A stretch of DNA of 64,000 nucleotides from Actinophytocola algeriensis (GTDB lineage: Bacteria > Actinomycetota > Actinomycetes > Mycobacteriales > Pseudonocardiaceae), in assembly GCF_014203735.1 (NCBI RefSeq), contig NZ_JACHJQ010000013.1, forward strand, positions 115,651 to 179,650. Direction: 5' to 3'. A program made the translations under genes and the position numbers. Below the pieces are notes generated by a model, which ran no database searches, was not told where the DNA came from, and was given only the letters and a program-made list of their open reading frames with translations. Positions 8,226-17,456 of the stretch are shown piece after piece (position 1 is the stretch's first letter; each line of letters begins with the position of its first letter).

Positions 8226-9956
8226 TCAGCCCGCCGTGTCCGGCACCGGCGCACCCAGTGGCGCCGGTTCCGCCACCACGCCTGCCTTGCCGCTGCGGGT
8301 CCGGCCGAACCACGAGGCGACCGCGGCCACCAGGCTCGCGATGATCGCGAACCAGAACGCGATGTGCAGGCCGTCCGCGAACGGCTGGGTCACCAGGCTC
8401 GGGAAGAAGCTGTGCCCGGTCAGGAACGCGGCCTGGTCCGGCGGCAGCCCGGACAGCGACCCGCCGAGCAGGTGCTCGATCGGGTTGTAGCCGAGGAACG
8501 CGGCGAACAGGACCGCGACCGCGGGCAGCTGCGCCAGCTGGTTCGCGGCGTCGGCAGGCACGCCGTGCGTGGTGAGGCCGGTGTTCATGGCAGCGGGCAG
8601 CGTCGTCGACAACCCGGCGATGATGAGGCTGAAGAAGATCCCGATGGACAGCACCATCGCCGAGTTCTGGAACGTGGCGGTCATGCCCGCTCCCGCGCCC
8701 CGCGCGTTGCCCGGCAGCGACGACATGACCTCGGCCCGGTTCGGCGACGTGAACATGCCCATCCCGATCCCGTTGACCACCAGCAGCGCGGCGAACAGCG
8801 GGTACGGGAAGTTCACCGGCAGCTCGGTGAGCAGGAAGAACGTCAGCGCGGTCAGCACCATGCCGCCGGTGGTGAAGAACGTGGCCCCGCGCCGGTCGGA
8901 CAGGATCCCGGACAACGGTGCCGCGATCAGGAAACCGACGGTCATGGGCAGCATGTAGATGCCGGCCCACAGCGGTGTCTCCTCGTAGGAGTAGCCGTGC
9001 TGCGGTAGCCAGATGCCCTGCAGCCAGATGATCAGGATGAACTGGAGCCCACCCCGGCCCAGCGAGGCCATCAGGTTCGCGAGGTTGCCGAGGCTGAACA
9101 CCCGGATCTTGAACAGGGACAGGTCGAACAGCGGGTTCGCCGTGCGCAGCTCGAGCCACGCGAACAGGCCCAGTACGGCCAGCCCGCCGATGAGCGCGCC
9201 GAGGACCCACGGGTTCGTCCAGCCCATCGGGTGGCCGCCGTAGGGCTGGAGCCCGTAGGTGATCGCGACCATCACGGCGATCAGGCCGGCCGCGAACGTG
9301 ATGTTGCCGCCCCAGTCGAGGTGCGCCTTCTGCCGCGGCGAGGTGTCGTGCAGCCGCAGGTACGCCCAGATGGTGCCGATCACCCCGAACGGGACGGATA
9401 CGAGGAACACCCAGTGCCAGTTGACCGGCGCCAGCACACCGCCGACGACCAGGCCGAGGAACGAGCCCGCGACCGCGGCGACGCCGTTGATGCCGAGCGC
9501 GAGACCGCGCTGGTTGGCGGGGAACGCGTCGGTGAGGATCGCGCTCGAGTTGGCCATGAGGAACGCGCCGCCGACGCCCTGCACGACCCGCCAGCCGATC
9601 AGCCACAGCGCGGCCGCGTCGCCGGACATCCAGGTGATCGCGAGCAGGATCGACGAGATCGTGAAGATCAGGAAGCCGAGGTTGTACATGCGGGCACGCC
9701 CGTACATGTCACCGAGGCGCCCGAAACTGACCACCAGCACGGCGGTGACGATCAGGAAACCCATGATCATCCACAGCAGGTAGCTGGTGTTGGCGGGATC
9801 GAGCGGGTTGATCCCGATCCCCTGGAACACGTCCGGCAGGGCGATCAGCACGATCGACGAGTTGATCGTCGCGATCAGCATGCCCAGCGTGGTGTTGGAC
9901 AACGCGATCCACTTGTAGTGCGGGCCGAGTTCGGCGAGCGACCGCACAGACGACAC
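8226..9956 (-). CDS. MFS drug-efflux transporter (DHA2/EmrB-QacA type)
   Basis: A 576-residue polytopic membrane protein with about 14 predicted transmembrane segments. It shows MFS motif A (FGRLGDMYGRARMYNLG) after TM2 and the motif C-like region VNWHWVFLVSVPFGVIG, typical of proton-driven multidrug exporters. The tail from about residue 550 is hydrophilic. The GTG start follows GAGGGG. No TetR or MarR gene is adjacent. The next gene downstream starts 6 nt after its stop. The substrate is not predictable. Confidence 0.92.
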   Translation of the reverse strand: MSSVRSLAELGPHYKWIALSNTTLGMLIATINSSIVLIALPDVFQGIGINPLDPANTSYLLWMIMGFLIVTAVLVVSFGRLGDMYGRARMYNLGFLIFTISSILLAITWMSGDAAALWLIGWRVVQGVGGAFLMANSSAILTDAFPANQRGLALGINGVAAVAGSFLGLVVGGVLAPVNWHWVFLVSVPFGVIGTIWAYLRLHDTSPRQKAHLDWGGNITFAAGLIAVMVAITYGLQPYGGHPMGWTNPWVLGALIGGLAVLGLFAWLELRTANPLFDLSLFKIRVFSLGNLANLMASLGRGGLQFILIIWLQGIWLPQHGYSYEETPLWAGIYMLPMTVGFLIAAPLSGILSDRRGATFFTTGGMVLTALTFFLLTELPVNFPYPLFAALLVVNGIGMGMFTSPNRAEVMSSLPGNARGAGAGMTATFQNSAMVLSIGIFFSLIIAGLSTTLPAAMNTGLTTHGVPADAANQLAQLPAVAVLFAAFLGYNPIEHLLGGSLSGLPPDQAAFLTGHSFFPSLVTQPFADGLHIAFWFAIIASLVAAVASWFGRTRSGKAGVVAEPAPLGAPVPDTAG

Positions 9957-10180
9957 GGTGAAGCCCCCTCACATCAGGTTCTCCGGCAAGGCTAGCTCGT
10001 TTCGTTCGCCTTGCTAAAGACCTGGCGTGGGCAGCGCGAGTGATGTTCCAGACAGCCTGTGCGTTTTGTTCCGGACTGCCGGAATTGCCCGCTGGGAATT
10101 CCCAGAAGAGGGCGCGAAAGTGGCTCGCGGTTGTGCTCGCGGTCACGCCGACGGCGGCGCGAGCTGGGTGTTCGGCGGGG

Positions 10181-10339
10181 TCAGTCCGCGCGGTGGCGGC
10201 GTCTGCCCGCGGCGGGCGGCTGGTCCGGCTCGTGGCCGGACGGCTGCTCCTGCGCGGTGGCGCGCGGCTCGGCCCGCTGTGCCATCTCGCGCAGCAGTTG
10301 GTCGAAGATCGGCGTCGACATCACGCTCTCCCGAGCCAT
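10181..10339 (-). CDS. Small hypothetical protein (52 aa)
   Basis: A short gene hidden in a longer open frame: ATG at 10339 preceded by AGGAGG with 6 nt spacing, a near-perfect ribosome binding site. The product begins MARESVMSTPIFDQLLREMA and ends in a basic, proline-rich tail (PPAAGRRRHRAD). A possible amphipathic helix covers residues 9-22. No family is recognised. It is transcribed away from the crotonase gene, with a shared promoter region of about 160 nt. The strong Shine-Dalgarno site is the main reason for calling it. Confidence 0.65.
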   Translation of the reverse strand: MARESVMSTPIFDQLLREMAQRAEPRATAQEQPSGHEPDQPPAAGRRRHRAD

Positions 10340-10498
10340 GCGCGCCCTCCTTAACGTGAAGATCCCGCTCGATCCGGACGGTAACGCCCATGTCGGCTCA
10401 GACTGCCAAACCCCGGCCGACACGATCGGGCGAACTCGGTGCGCTGGTAGGACATACTGCGAGTAAGAATCAGGCCGACTGAACGGGTGAGGGGCCGC

Positions 10499-11323
10499 AT
10501 GACCGACAACCTTGTATCGCTCAAGGTCGACCTCAGCGACGGCGTCGCCGAGGTGACGCTGCTCGGCCCTGGCAAGGGCAACGCCATGGGACCCGACTTC
10601 TGGCGCGAGCTGCCGGAGGTCTTCGGGGAGCTGGACCGCGACGAGGCTGTGCGGGCGGTCGTGCTCACCGGCAGCGGCAGGAACTTCTCCTACGGCCTGG
10701 ACCTGCCCGCCATGTCGGGCAGCTGGGCACCCATGCTCGGCGAGAAGTCGCTCGCGAAGCCGCGCACCGACTTCCTCGACGAGGTCCGCTCGCTGCAGCG
10801 GTCGGTGACGGCGATCGCCGCGTGCCGCAAGCCGGTGGTCGCGGCGGTCAGCGGGTGGTGCATCGGCGGCGGGCTGGACGTGATCGCGGCGGCCGACATC
10901 CGGCTGGCGAGCGCCGACGCCAAGTTCAGCGTCCGCGAGGTCAAGGTCGCGATCGTCGCGGACCTCGGCAGCCTCCAGCGGCTGGCCGGCATCGTCGGCG
11001 AGGGGCACCTGCGCGAGCTGGCGTACACCGGCAAGGACGTCGACGCGGCCCGCGCCGAGAAGATCGGCCTGGTCAACGACGTGTACCCGGACCAGGAGGC
11101 GGTGCTGGCCGCGGCCAGGGAGCTGGCGGCCGACATCGCGGCGAACCCGCCGCTGGTGGTCCAGGGCGTGAAGGACGTGCTCGGCCACCGGCGGGAGGCC
11201 GAGGTCGCCGAGGGTTTGCGGTACGTGGCCGCGTGGAACGCGGCGTTCCTGCCGAGTGAGGATCTTGGTGAGGCGGTAGCCGCCTTCCTGGAGCGGCGGG
11301 CACCGAAGTTCAACGGAAGGTAG
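10499..11323 (+). CDS. Enoyl-CoA hydratase/isomerase family, dienoyl-CoA isomerase-like
   Basis: A 274-residue crotonase-fold protein. The oxyanion-hole regions are NFSYGLDLPAM and CIGGGLDVIAAADIRLAS. The segment FSVREVKVAIVADLGSLQRL aligns with the catalytic acid pair of delta3,5-delta2,4-dienoyl-CoA isomerases (Glu in VREVK, Asp in VADLG), so isomerase activity on unsaturated acyl-CoAs is more likely than plain hydration. The ATG at 10499 follows GAGGGG; a GTG four codons upstream is less likely. The downstream acyl-CoA synthetase starts 13 nt after the stop, so the two probably form a fatty-acid degradation operon. Confidence 0.9.
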   Translation: MTDNLVSLKVDLSDGVAEVTLLGPGKGNAMGPDFWRELPEVFGELDRDEAVRAVVLTGSGRNFSYGLDLPAMSGSWAPMLGEKSLAKPRTDFLDEVRSLQRSVTAIAACRKPVVAAVSGWCIGGGLDVIAAADIRLASADAKFSVREVKVAIVADLGSLQRLAGIVGEGHLRELAYTGKDVDAARAEKIGLVNDVYPDQEAVLAAARELAADIAANPPLVVQGVKDVLGHRREAEVAEGLRYVAAWNAAFLPSEDLGEAVAAFLERRAPKFNGR

Positions 11324-11336
11324 GAGGGCACCGAAG

Positions 11337-13046
11337 GTGAGCAGCGCAGCCACCGAGAAGTTCCGTGCGGCACGGGACTTCCTGCTGGAGCACCGGACGG
11401 ACTACCTCCGCGCGAGCGCGGAGTTCGAATGGCCGAACCTGACCGAGTTCAACTGGGCCATCGACTGGTTCGACGCGGTGGCCGCGAGCGAACCCACCGC
11501 GTCGAGACTCGCGCTGTGGATCGTCGAGGAGGACGGCAGCGAGCTCAGGTGGACCTTCGCGGACGTCTCCCGCAGGTCGAACCAGGTGGCGAACTGGCTG
11601 CGCGCGAACGGTGTGCGGCGCGGCGACCGGCTCATCCTCATGCTCGGCAACCAGGGCGAGCTGTGGCTCACGATCCTCGCGGCCATGAAGCTCGGCGCGG
11701 TGCTGATCCCGGCGTCGACGCTGCTGGGTGCGGCCGACCTGCGGGACCGTGTGGACCGCGGTGGGGCGGCGCACGTGGTGGTGCGCTCGGCCGACACGGA
11801 GAAGTTCGCCGACGTGCCCGGGCAATACACCCGTATCGCGGTGGGTGAAGCGGTCGACGGCTGGCTGGACTTCGCCGACGCGGACGGTTCGTCCGCCGAC
11901 TTCACGCAGGACGCGGCGACGAACGCCGACGACACTCTGTTGCTGTACTTCACCTCCGGCACGACCGCGCGGCCGAAGCTGGTGCAGCACACGCACGTCT
12001 CCTACCCGGTCGGCCATCTGTCCACGATGTACTGGATCGGCCTCGAGCCGGGCGACGTGCACCTCAACATCTCCTCGCCGGGCTGGGCGAAGCACGCGTG
12101 GAGCAACGTGTTCGCGCCGTGGAACGCCGAGGCGACCGTCTTCATCCACAACTACGACCGCTTCGACGCGGTCGAGCTGATGAACGTGATGGACCGCTGC
12201 GGTGTCACGTCGTTCTGCGCGCCGCCGACGGTGTGGCGGATGCTGATCCAGGCGGACCTGACGGTGCTGAAGACGCCGCCGCGCAAGGTGGTCGGCGCGG
12301 GTGAGCCGCTCAATCCCGAGGTGATCGAGCAGGTCAGCAAGTCGTGGGGGGTGACGATCCGCGACGGCTTCGGGCAGACCGAGACGTCGGTGCAAGTGGC
12401 GAACACGCCGGGCCAGCCGGTGAAGCCGGGCTCGATGGGCCGCGCGCTGCCGGGGTTCGGCATCGCGCTGGTCGGCGCGACCGGGGCGCCGAGCGACGAG
12501 GGCGAGATCTGCATCGACCTGTCGCGCAGGCCGGTCGGCCTGATGGTGGGCTACGCGGACGACGACGAGCGCACGGCCGAGGCGATGCGCGACGGCTTCT
12601 ACCACACCGGTGACGTCGGCTCCCGCGACGCGGAGGGCTACATCACCTACGTCGGCCGCGCGGACGACGTGTTCAAGGCGTCCGACTACCGCATCTCGCC
12701 GTTCGAGCTGGAGAGCGTGCTGATCGAGCACGAGGCGGTGGCCGAGGCGGCGGTGGTCCCGTCGCCGGACCCGATCCGGCTCGCGGTGCCGAAGGCGTAC
12801 GTGGTGCTCGCGGCGGGCCACTCCCCCGACGCCGACACGGCACGGTCGATCCTCGCGTTCGCGCGCGAGAACCTGGCCCCCTACAAGCGGATCCGCCGCC
12901 TCGAGTTCACCGAACTGCCGAAGACTATCTCCGGCAAGATCCGCCGCGTCGAGTTGCGCGGCCGCGAGCGCGAGGTCCACGCGGACCCGCTGGCCGCGGT
13001 GACGGGCGAGTTCCGCGAGGAGGACTTCCCCGACCTGCGTTCCTGA
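11337..13046 (+). CDS. Acyl-CoA synthetase, AMP-binding family
   Basis: A 569-residue ANL-superfamily enzyme that activates a carboxylic acid with ATP and CoA. Motifs in order: P-loop YFTSGTTARPKLVQHTH near residue 205, the DGFGQTET motif near 340, YHTGDVGSRDAEGY near 420, and a C-terminal catalytic lysine in KTISGKIRR. It resembles medium-chain or acetyl-CoA-synthetase-like members (the VGAGEPLNPEV motif). The GTG start follows GGAGG at 9 nt. It is co-transcribed with the crotonase and closed by a strong terminator. Confidence 0.93.
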   Translation: MSSAATEKFRAARDFLLEHRTDYLRASAEFEWPNLTEFNWAIDWFDAVAASEPTASRLALWIVEEDGSELRWTFADVSRRSNQVANWLRANGVRRGDRLILMLGNQGELWLTILAAMKLGAVLIPASTLLGAADLRDRVDRGGAAHVVVRSADTEKFADVPGQYTRIAVGEAVDGWLDFADADGSSADFTQDAATNADDTLLLYFTSGTTARPKLVQHTHVSYPVGHLSTMYWIGLEPGDVHLNISSPGWAKHAWSNVFAPWNAEATVFIHNYDRFDAVELMNVMDRCGVTSFCAPPTVWRMLIQADLTVLKTPPRKVVGAGEPLNPEVIEQVSKSWGVTIRDGFGQTETSVQVANTPGQPVKPGSMGRALPGFGIALVGATGAPSDEGEICIDLSRRPVGLMVGYADDDERTAEAMRDGFYHTGDVGSRDAEGYITYVGRADDVFKASDYRISPFELESVLIEHEAVAEAAVVPSPDPIRLAVPKAYVVLAAGHSPDADTARSILAFARENLAPYKRIRRLEFTELPKTISGKIRRVELRGREREVHADPLAAVTGEFREEDFPDLRS

Positions 13047-13057
13047 GCAGCACGAAT

Positions 13058-13101
13058 CGCGCGACCCCCGAGGCCTCCCAGCTCGGGGGTCGCGCGCTTT
13101 T
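13058..13101 (+). terminator. Rho-independent terminator
   Basis: A perfect 15-bp stem (CGCGCGACCCCCGAG and its complement) with a 9-nt loop, followed by CTTTTG. It ends the crotonase/acyl-CoA synthetase operon. Confidence 0.9.
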
Positions 13102-13136
13102 GTGCTGGTCAACTCTTATCTGACAGTCTACTCTCA

Positions 13137-13157
13137 TTTCAGTGTCTACTACTGAAA
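13137..13157. promoter_or_regulatory. Probable TetR operator upstream of MFS pump
   Basis: An inverted repeat with 7-bp arms TTTCAGT and ACTGAAA and a 7-nt spacer, 9 nt upstream of the MFS start codon and just before its GAGGAG ribosome binding site. Immediately upstream is a partly matching direct repeat (CAGTCTACT, then AGTGTCTACT). The pump-TetR operon suggests autorepression through this site. That is inference from position and symmetry. Confidence 0.6.
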
Positions 13158-13166
13158 CGAGGAGCT

Positions 13167-14702
13167 ATGGCTGGGGTACGTAGGTGGTGGGCGCTGGGGG
13201 CGCTCAGCCTCGTGGTGCTCGCGGTCGCGCTGCCGGCGACGATCCTGTCCGTCGCGCTGCCGACGCTCGCACCGGCGCTGGGCGCGGACGCGTCCGAGCT
13301 GCAGTGGTTCGTGTCCGCGTACACGCTCGTGCTGGCCGCCGGTGTGCTGCCTGGCGGACTGCTCGGCGACCGGTTCGGCCGCAAGAAGGTGCTGGTCCTC
13401 GCGCTGCTGATCTACGCGGTGGGGTCGGTGCTGGCGGCGACCGCGAAGAACCCGGCGATGTTCATCGCCGCGCAGGCGGTGCTCGGACTGGGTGCCGCGT
13501 TCGTGATCCCGCTGGTCCTGTCCGGGCTCGCGGTCATGTTCACCGCGGAGGAACGGCCACGCGCGGTCGGCATCTGGGCCGCGGCGAACTTCCTCGCGCT
13601 GCCGCTGGGGCCGATCGTCGGCGGCTGGGTGCTGTCGAACCTGTGGTGGGGCTGGGTCTTCCTGATGAACCTGCCGGTTCTGGCGCTCGCGCTGGTCGCG
13701 GTCATGGTGCTGCTGCCGGAGTCCCGCAGCCCTCGGCGGCCCTCGCTCGACCCGTTCGGCATCGCGACCTCCAGCACCGGGCTCGCCGTGCTCACGTTCG
13801 GCATGGTGAAGGCGGGCCAGGACGGCTGGGACTCGGCCGGGTCGCTCGGCGGCATCATCGGCGGGCTCGTGCTCCTCGCCGCGTTCGGGTGGTGGGAGAA
13901 GGCGCGCGGCACGCGTGCGCTCATCGACCTGACCTTGTTCGCCAACAAGCGTTTCCTGTGGGGCACGATCATCGCCGGGCTCGGCACCTTCGCGTTCTTC
14001 GGCATGCTGTTCGCGGCGCCGCAGTACTTCCAGGCCGTCCTCGGCACCGACGCGATGGGCAGTGGCGTGCGGCTGCTCCCACTGCTCGGCGGCATGATGG
14101 TCGGCGCGGGCGGCGCGGACCGGCTCGCCGCGCGGGTGGGCGCGAAGATCACCGTCACGCTCGGGTTCCTGATCCTCATCGGCGCGCTCGTCGTCCTCAC
14201 CGCCACCACCGCGACCAGCGGCTACGGCCTCGCGGCCACCTGGCTGGCACTCGGCGGGCTCGGTGCGGGGCTCGCACTCGCGACCGCGGCGAGCGCGGCG
14301 CTCTCGGCCATCACCGAGGACCGCGCCGGGGTGGCGTCGGCGCTGAACCAGGCCGTGCAGAAGCTCGGCGGTCCGCTCGCCGCGGCGATCCTCGGCAGCG
14401 TGCTCAACGCGGGCTACGCCGACAATCTCACTCTCACCGGCCTGCCCGCGCAGGCGGCGGACGCGGTGCGGGACAGCGTGTTCGCGGGTGTCGCGGTCGC
14501 CGACCAGCTGGGCTCGGCCGCGTTGCTCACCGAGGTGCGTACCGCGTTCGTCGACGGGCTGGTCCAGCTCGCGTGGGTGGGCGCCGCGGTCACCGTGGCA
14601 GGCGTGGTGCTGACGCTGCTGTTCCTCCCGGCCCGTGCCACCCGGGTCGCCGCGACCGCGCCCGAACCAGCAGAATCGGGTCATGACGTCGCCATCCGCT
14701 AG
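13167..14702 (+). CDS. MFS drug-efflux transporter (DHA2 type)
   Basis: A 511-residue membrane protein with about 14 transmembrane helices. It shows motif A (LLGDRFGRKKVLVLALLIYA) and a helix 5 region LPLGPIVGGWVLSNLWWGWVF typical of drug/proton antiporters. The start ATG follows GAGGAG. Its last 20 nt overlap the start of a TetR gene, so pump and regulator form one operon. The exported compound is unknown. Confidence 0.94.
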   Translation: MAGVRRWWALGALSLVVLAVALPATILSVALPTLAPALGADASELQWFVSAYTLVLAAGVLPGGLLGDRFGRKKVLVLALLIYAVGSVLAATAKNPAMFIAAQAVLGLGAAFVIPLVLSGLAVMFTAEERPRAVGIWAAANFLALPLGPIVGGWVLSNLWWGWVFLMNLPVLALALVAVMVLLPESRSPRRPSLDPFGIATSSTGLAVLTFGMVKAGQDGWDSAGSLGGIIGGLVLLAAFGWWEKARGTRALIDLTLFANKRFLWGTIIAGLGTFAFFGMLFAAPQYFQAVLGTDAMGSGVRLLPLLGGMMVGAGGADRLAARVGAKITVTLGFLILIGALVVLTATTATSGYGLAATWLALGGLGAGLALATAASAALSAITEDRAGVASALNQAVQKLGGPLAAAILGSVLNAGYADNLTLTGLPAQAADAVRDSVFAGVAVADQLGSAALLTEVRTAFVDGLVQLAWVGAAVTVAGVVLTLLFLPARATRVAATAPEPAESGHDVAIR

Positions 14703-15285
14703 CAGTACCGGCGGGCTGCGTGAGCGCAAGAAGGCGAAGACCAAGGCCGCCATCCAGCGCCACGCGGTCCGCCTGTTCACCGAGCAGGGTTTCGCCGCGA
14801 CGACGGTGGAGCAGATCGCGGAGGCGGCCGAGGTGTCGCCGAGCACCGTGTTCCGCTACTTCCCCACCAAGGAAGAACTGGTCGTGTTCGACCCGTACGA
14901 CCCGGTGATCTTCGCGGAGTTCCAGCGCCAGCCGCCCGAGCTGAGCCTGGTCCAGGCGTGGCGGCACGCGCTGCGGGGTTCCTTCGCGAACATGACCGAG
15001 GACGAGATCACCGGTCAGCTCGAACGCGGGCGGCTGGTGCTGTCGGTGCCCGAACTGTGGGGTGCCACCCTCAACGACACCCGGAACTCGCTCGAGATCA
15101 TGATGAACCTGAGCGCGGAGCGGGTCGGCAGGTCCGCGGAGGACCCGGAACTGCGGGCCACGGTGGGCGCCTTCTTCGGCGTGCTGCTGACCGCGGCGCT
15201 GGACTGGGTACGTACCGAGGACCGCCTCGTCCTGGCCAAGCTCGACGAAGCGCTGGCCTTCCTGGACAGCGGGCTGCTGCGGTAG
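14683..15285 (+). CDS. TetR-family repressor
   Basis: A 200-residue regulator with an N-terminal TetR helix-turn-helix (AAIQRHAVRLFTEQGFAATT, then VEQIAEAAEVSPSTVFRYFPTKEELV). The C-terminal ligand domain is variable. The ATG at 14683 lies inside the end of the MFS gene; a longer frame from 14635 is open but unlikely. It probably represses its own operon through the inverted repeat ahead of the MFS gene, with release by the pump substrate. That mechanism is the usual one for the family and is inferred here. Confidence 0.9.
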   Translation: MTSPSASSTGGLRERKKAKTKAAIQRHAVRLFTEQGFAATTVEQIAEAAEVSPSTVFRYFPTKEELVVFDPYDPVIFAEFQRQPPELSLVQAWRHALRGSFANMTEDEITGQLERGRLVLSVPELWGATLNDTRNSLEIMMNLSAERVGRSAEDPELRATVGAFFGVLLTAALDWVRTEDRLVLAKLDEALAFLDSGLLR

Positions 15286-15344
15286 GACACCCGCATGGGG
15301 TGCTCCGCCGGTGGCGGACTGCCCCGGGTGTCACAGGTCCGCGA

Positions 15345-15557
15345 ACCGGCCACGCCCGTGGCCCACGGCAGGAGCACGCCGAGCACCCCGGCCAGCTCGG
15401 ACACCCCGGCGACCCGCATGAACGGCAGCGGCACGATCTTCGCGGCCGTCTGCCCGGTCTCGATCATCCGGTCCCGGCTCTGCGTCGACTTCAGCACACC
15501 GGACAACGTGAAGATCGCCGCGAGCAGCCCCTGCCCGATCCACAACGTGATGTTCAT
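15345..15557 (-). pseudogene. DoxX-family membrane protein, 3' truncated
   Basis: The first 71 codons encode a recognisable DoxX-type N-terminus (MNITLWIGQGLLAAIFTLSG, then RMIETGQTAAKIVPLPFMRVAGVSELAGVLGVLLPWATG). DoxX proteins are usually 110-140 residues with four helices; here only about two remain. The frame then reads as unrelated sequence antisense to the TetR gene down to 15015. Its ATG overlaps the stop of the upstream membrane-protein gene (ATGA), so it was once translationally coupled to it. The missing half was probably lost by deletion when the MFS-TetR cassette or its flank was joined here. Confidence 0.7.
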
Positions 15558-16894
15558 GCCCGGTGGACGAGACGACCACCCGATGCGTGACGACGCGCGG
15601 TGAACACCGCCGCGACCACGAGCGCCGCGGCGGCCACCAGCAAAGCGGCCACGACGCCACCGTCTGCGGCGCCGCCGGTGGCGACGAGCGGCACGGCGAG
15701 GTACATGGCGAACGCGGCGGCGACCACGAGCGGAGCCGATGGCCGCCACCCGGTGGACACGGCCAACGCCATCACCAGCACGAGCACCACGACCTCCGGC
15801 CGCACGTCCGCGAGCGCCACCGCACCGAGCGCCACCGCACCGACGGCCTGCCCGGCAGGTGCCGTCTTCCGCCAGAACGCGAACACCACCGCCACCGCAC
15901 CGATGACGAGTACGGACACCAACGGGTCGAGTGGCGAGACCCGCAACGCGAGGAAGGCGGCGGCCGCGAACACCGGTGGCGTCGGATGCCGGAGGAGGAG
16001 CGGCAGGGCCAGGAGCGCGAGCAGGCCTGCGACGTGCCCGGCCCCGAGTCCGACGAGCGCGACGACGGCGAGCGCGGGCCCGGCGGGTGCGGGCAGCCAG
16101 TGGCCGAGCGCGCCTGCGACCAGCACCGTGACGATGACGAGCCACCCGTACGGCAACTGCAGGGCGATCGCGACAAGCCCACCGGCGGCGACGACAGCGG
16201 CCCCGGCGGCGGCGTGCGCGGGCCGGGTGCCACGCAGTGCGGGCAACCGGGTGACCGTGGTTCGGACCCTGGGCACCCGAATGGCGACCAGCGCCACGAC
16301 AACGACGACGGCGAGCGGCCAGGCGTGCGCGGGCGCGGGCACGACGAGAACGGCGGCAGCGAGCAACCCGGTGACAAGATCACGCCGCACCGCGGCGATC
16401 ATCAGCAGTACCGCGGCACTCGCCGCCGCCACAACGGAAGGCTGCGCCAGGAGGGCCACACCCGCCGCGGCCCCGGCGAGGTCCCCCCACCAGGCCCGCT
16501 CGTCCGCGAACACCACGACGAGGGTGAGCACCGCGGCCAGCACGAGGCTGTCGGGAAGCGCGAGAGCGATGAGCACGCCGGCGCCGGAGAGCCAGATCCT
16601 CGGCCCGGTGGCAGCGAGCGCGAGCAGCACGAGTGCGGGCAGCCCGTAACGGAGGGCGTCGGTGGTGGCGGTGCTGCCGAACAACCCGGCCCCGAACGCG
16701 ACAAGACCCGTGCCCACGGTGACGACGTCCGCGTCGGGGAGGAACGCGACCCCGGCCCCCACCGCGACCACGGCGACCGCCACCAGCACCCGGGCGAGGC
16801 CGTCGTCGAGCGCGGCGAACCCGAGAACCACCGCCCCGCCGAACACGAAGGCGGCAGCCACGACGAGCAGCGGCGCGAAGGACCGGGTCACCAA
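15554..16894 (-). CDS. Polytopic membrane protein of unknown function
   Basis: A 446-residue protein that is almost entirely hydrophobic, rich in Ala, Val and Leu, with roughly 14 or more predicted membrane segments (for example LLVVAAAFVFGGAVVLGFAA and LAVVVVVALVAIRV). No transporter motif or catalytic signature is seen. The composition is typical of actinobacterial integral membrane proteins. It overlaps a DoxX remnant by four bases. Function unknown. Confidence 0.75.
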   Translation of the reverse strand: MVTRSFAPLLVVAAAFVFGGAVVLGFAALDDGLARVLVAVAVVAVGAGVAFLPDADVVTVGTGLVAFGAGLFGSTATTDALRYGLPALVLLALAATGPRIWLSGAGVLIALALPDSLVLAAVLTLVVVFADERAWWGDLAGAAAGVALLAQPSVVAAASAAVLLMIAAVRRDLVTGLLAAAVLVVPAPAHAWPLAVVVVVALVAIRVPRVRTTVTRLPALRGTRPAHAAAGAAVVAAGGLVAIALQLPYGWLVIVTVLVAGALGHWLPAPAGPALAVVALVGLGAGHVAGLLALLALPLLLRHPTPPVFAAAAFLALRVSPLDPLVSVLVIGAVAVVFAFWRKTAPAGQAVGAVALGAVALADVRPEVVVLVLVMALAVSTGWRPSAPLVVAAAFAMYLAVPLVATGGAADGGVVAALLVAAAALVVAAVFTARRHASGGRLVHRA

Positions 16895-17036
16895 CCCGTT
16901 CTAACGCACCGGGAGCCGGCGGGCACGATCAGGACGGACGCCATGAGCCGCGCGCCGGATGTCATCCGCCGCCGTGATGAAGGATGATGATCCAGAACCT
17001 GGTCGAAGCCGGCCTGACCGTGCTCCCGGAGGAACG

Positions 17037-17453
17037 ATGGACCACGTGACCGACCCGCGCGTCGACGACTACATCGACCGGCTGCCGGAGTGGCAGCAGC
17101 GGATCTGCCACGAGGTCCGCGCCCTGGTGCACGAAGCGGACCCGGCGGTCGAGGAGACGATCAAGCGCACGGTCCAGCCGTACTTCGTGCTCCAGGGCAA
17201 CGTGTGCGCTCTGCTGGCGGCGAAGACCCACGTGAACGTCTTCGTCTACGACGGCGCGATGGTCCCCGACCCGGACGGCATCATCACGGCGGGTCACGAC
17301 AACAAGACCGCCAGGACGGTGTCGTTCCGGGAGGGCGAGCAGATCAACAAGCCCGCGCTGCTGGCCATGTTCCGCCAGATCATCGCCAACAACAAGGCAG
17401 GCGGCTGGCGCAAGCTCCAACAGGAAGGCCTGCCGAACGCCCCGGTCGACTGA
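17037..17453 (+). CDS. DUF1801-family protein
   Basis: A 138-residue DUF1801 (YdhG-like) protein: VDDYIDRLPEWQQRICHEVR, then DPAVEETIKRTVQPYF, and a central strand region VNVFVYDGAMVPDPDG. The family has an SCP-like or iron-chaperone-type fold, and its function is undetermined. The ATG at 17037 follows GGAGG at 4 nt; the frame is open from 16959 but that part looks non-coding. It is convergent with the small membrane protein gene, with a gap of only 3 nt between stop codons. Confidence 0.88.
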   Translation: MDHVTDPRVDDYIDRLPEWQQRICHEVRALVHEADPAVEETIKRTVQPYFVLQGNVCALLAAKTHVNVFVYDGAMVPDPDGIITAGHDNKTARTVSFREGEQINKPALLAMFRQIIANNKAGGWRKLQQEGLPNAPVD

Positions 17454-17456
17454 CTG

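Noticed and set aside
11310..13112. 600-codon open frame on the minus strand
   Set aside because: It is antisense to the acyl-CoA synthetase, whose motifs are complete; the product is Arg/His-rich without domains, a usual shadow in high-GC DNA.
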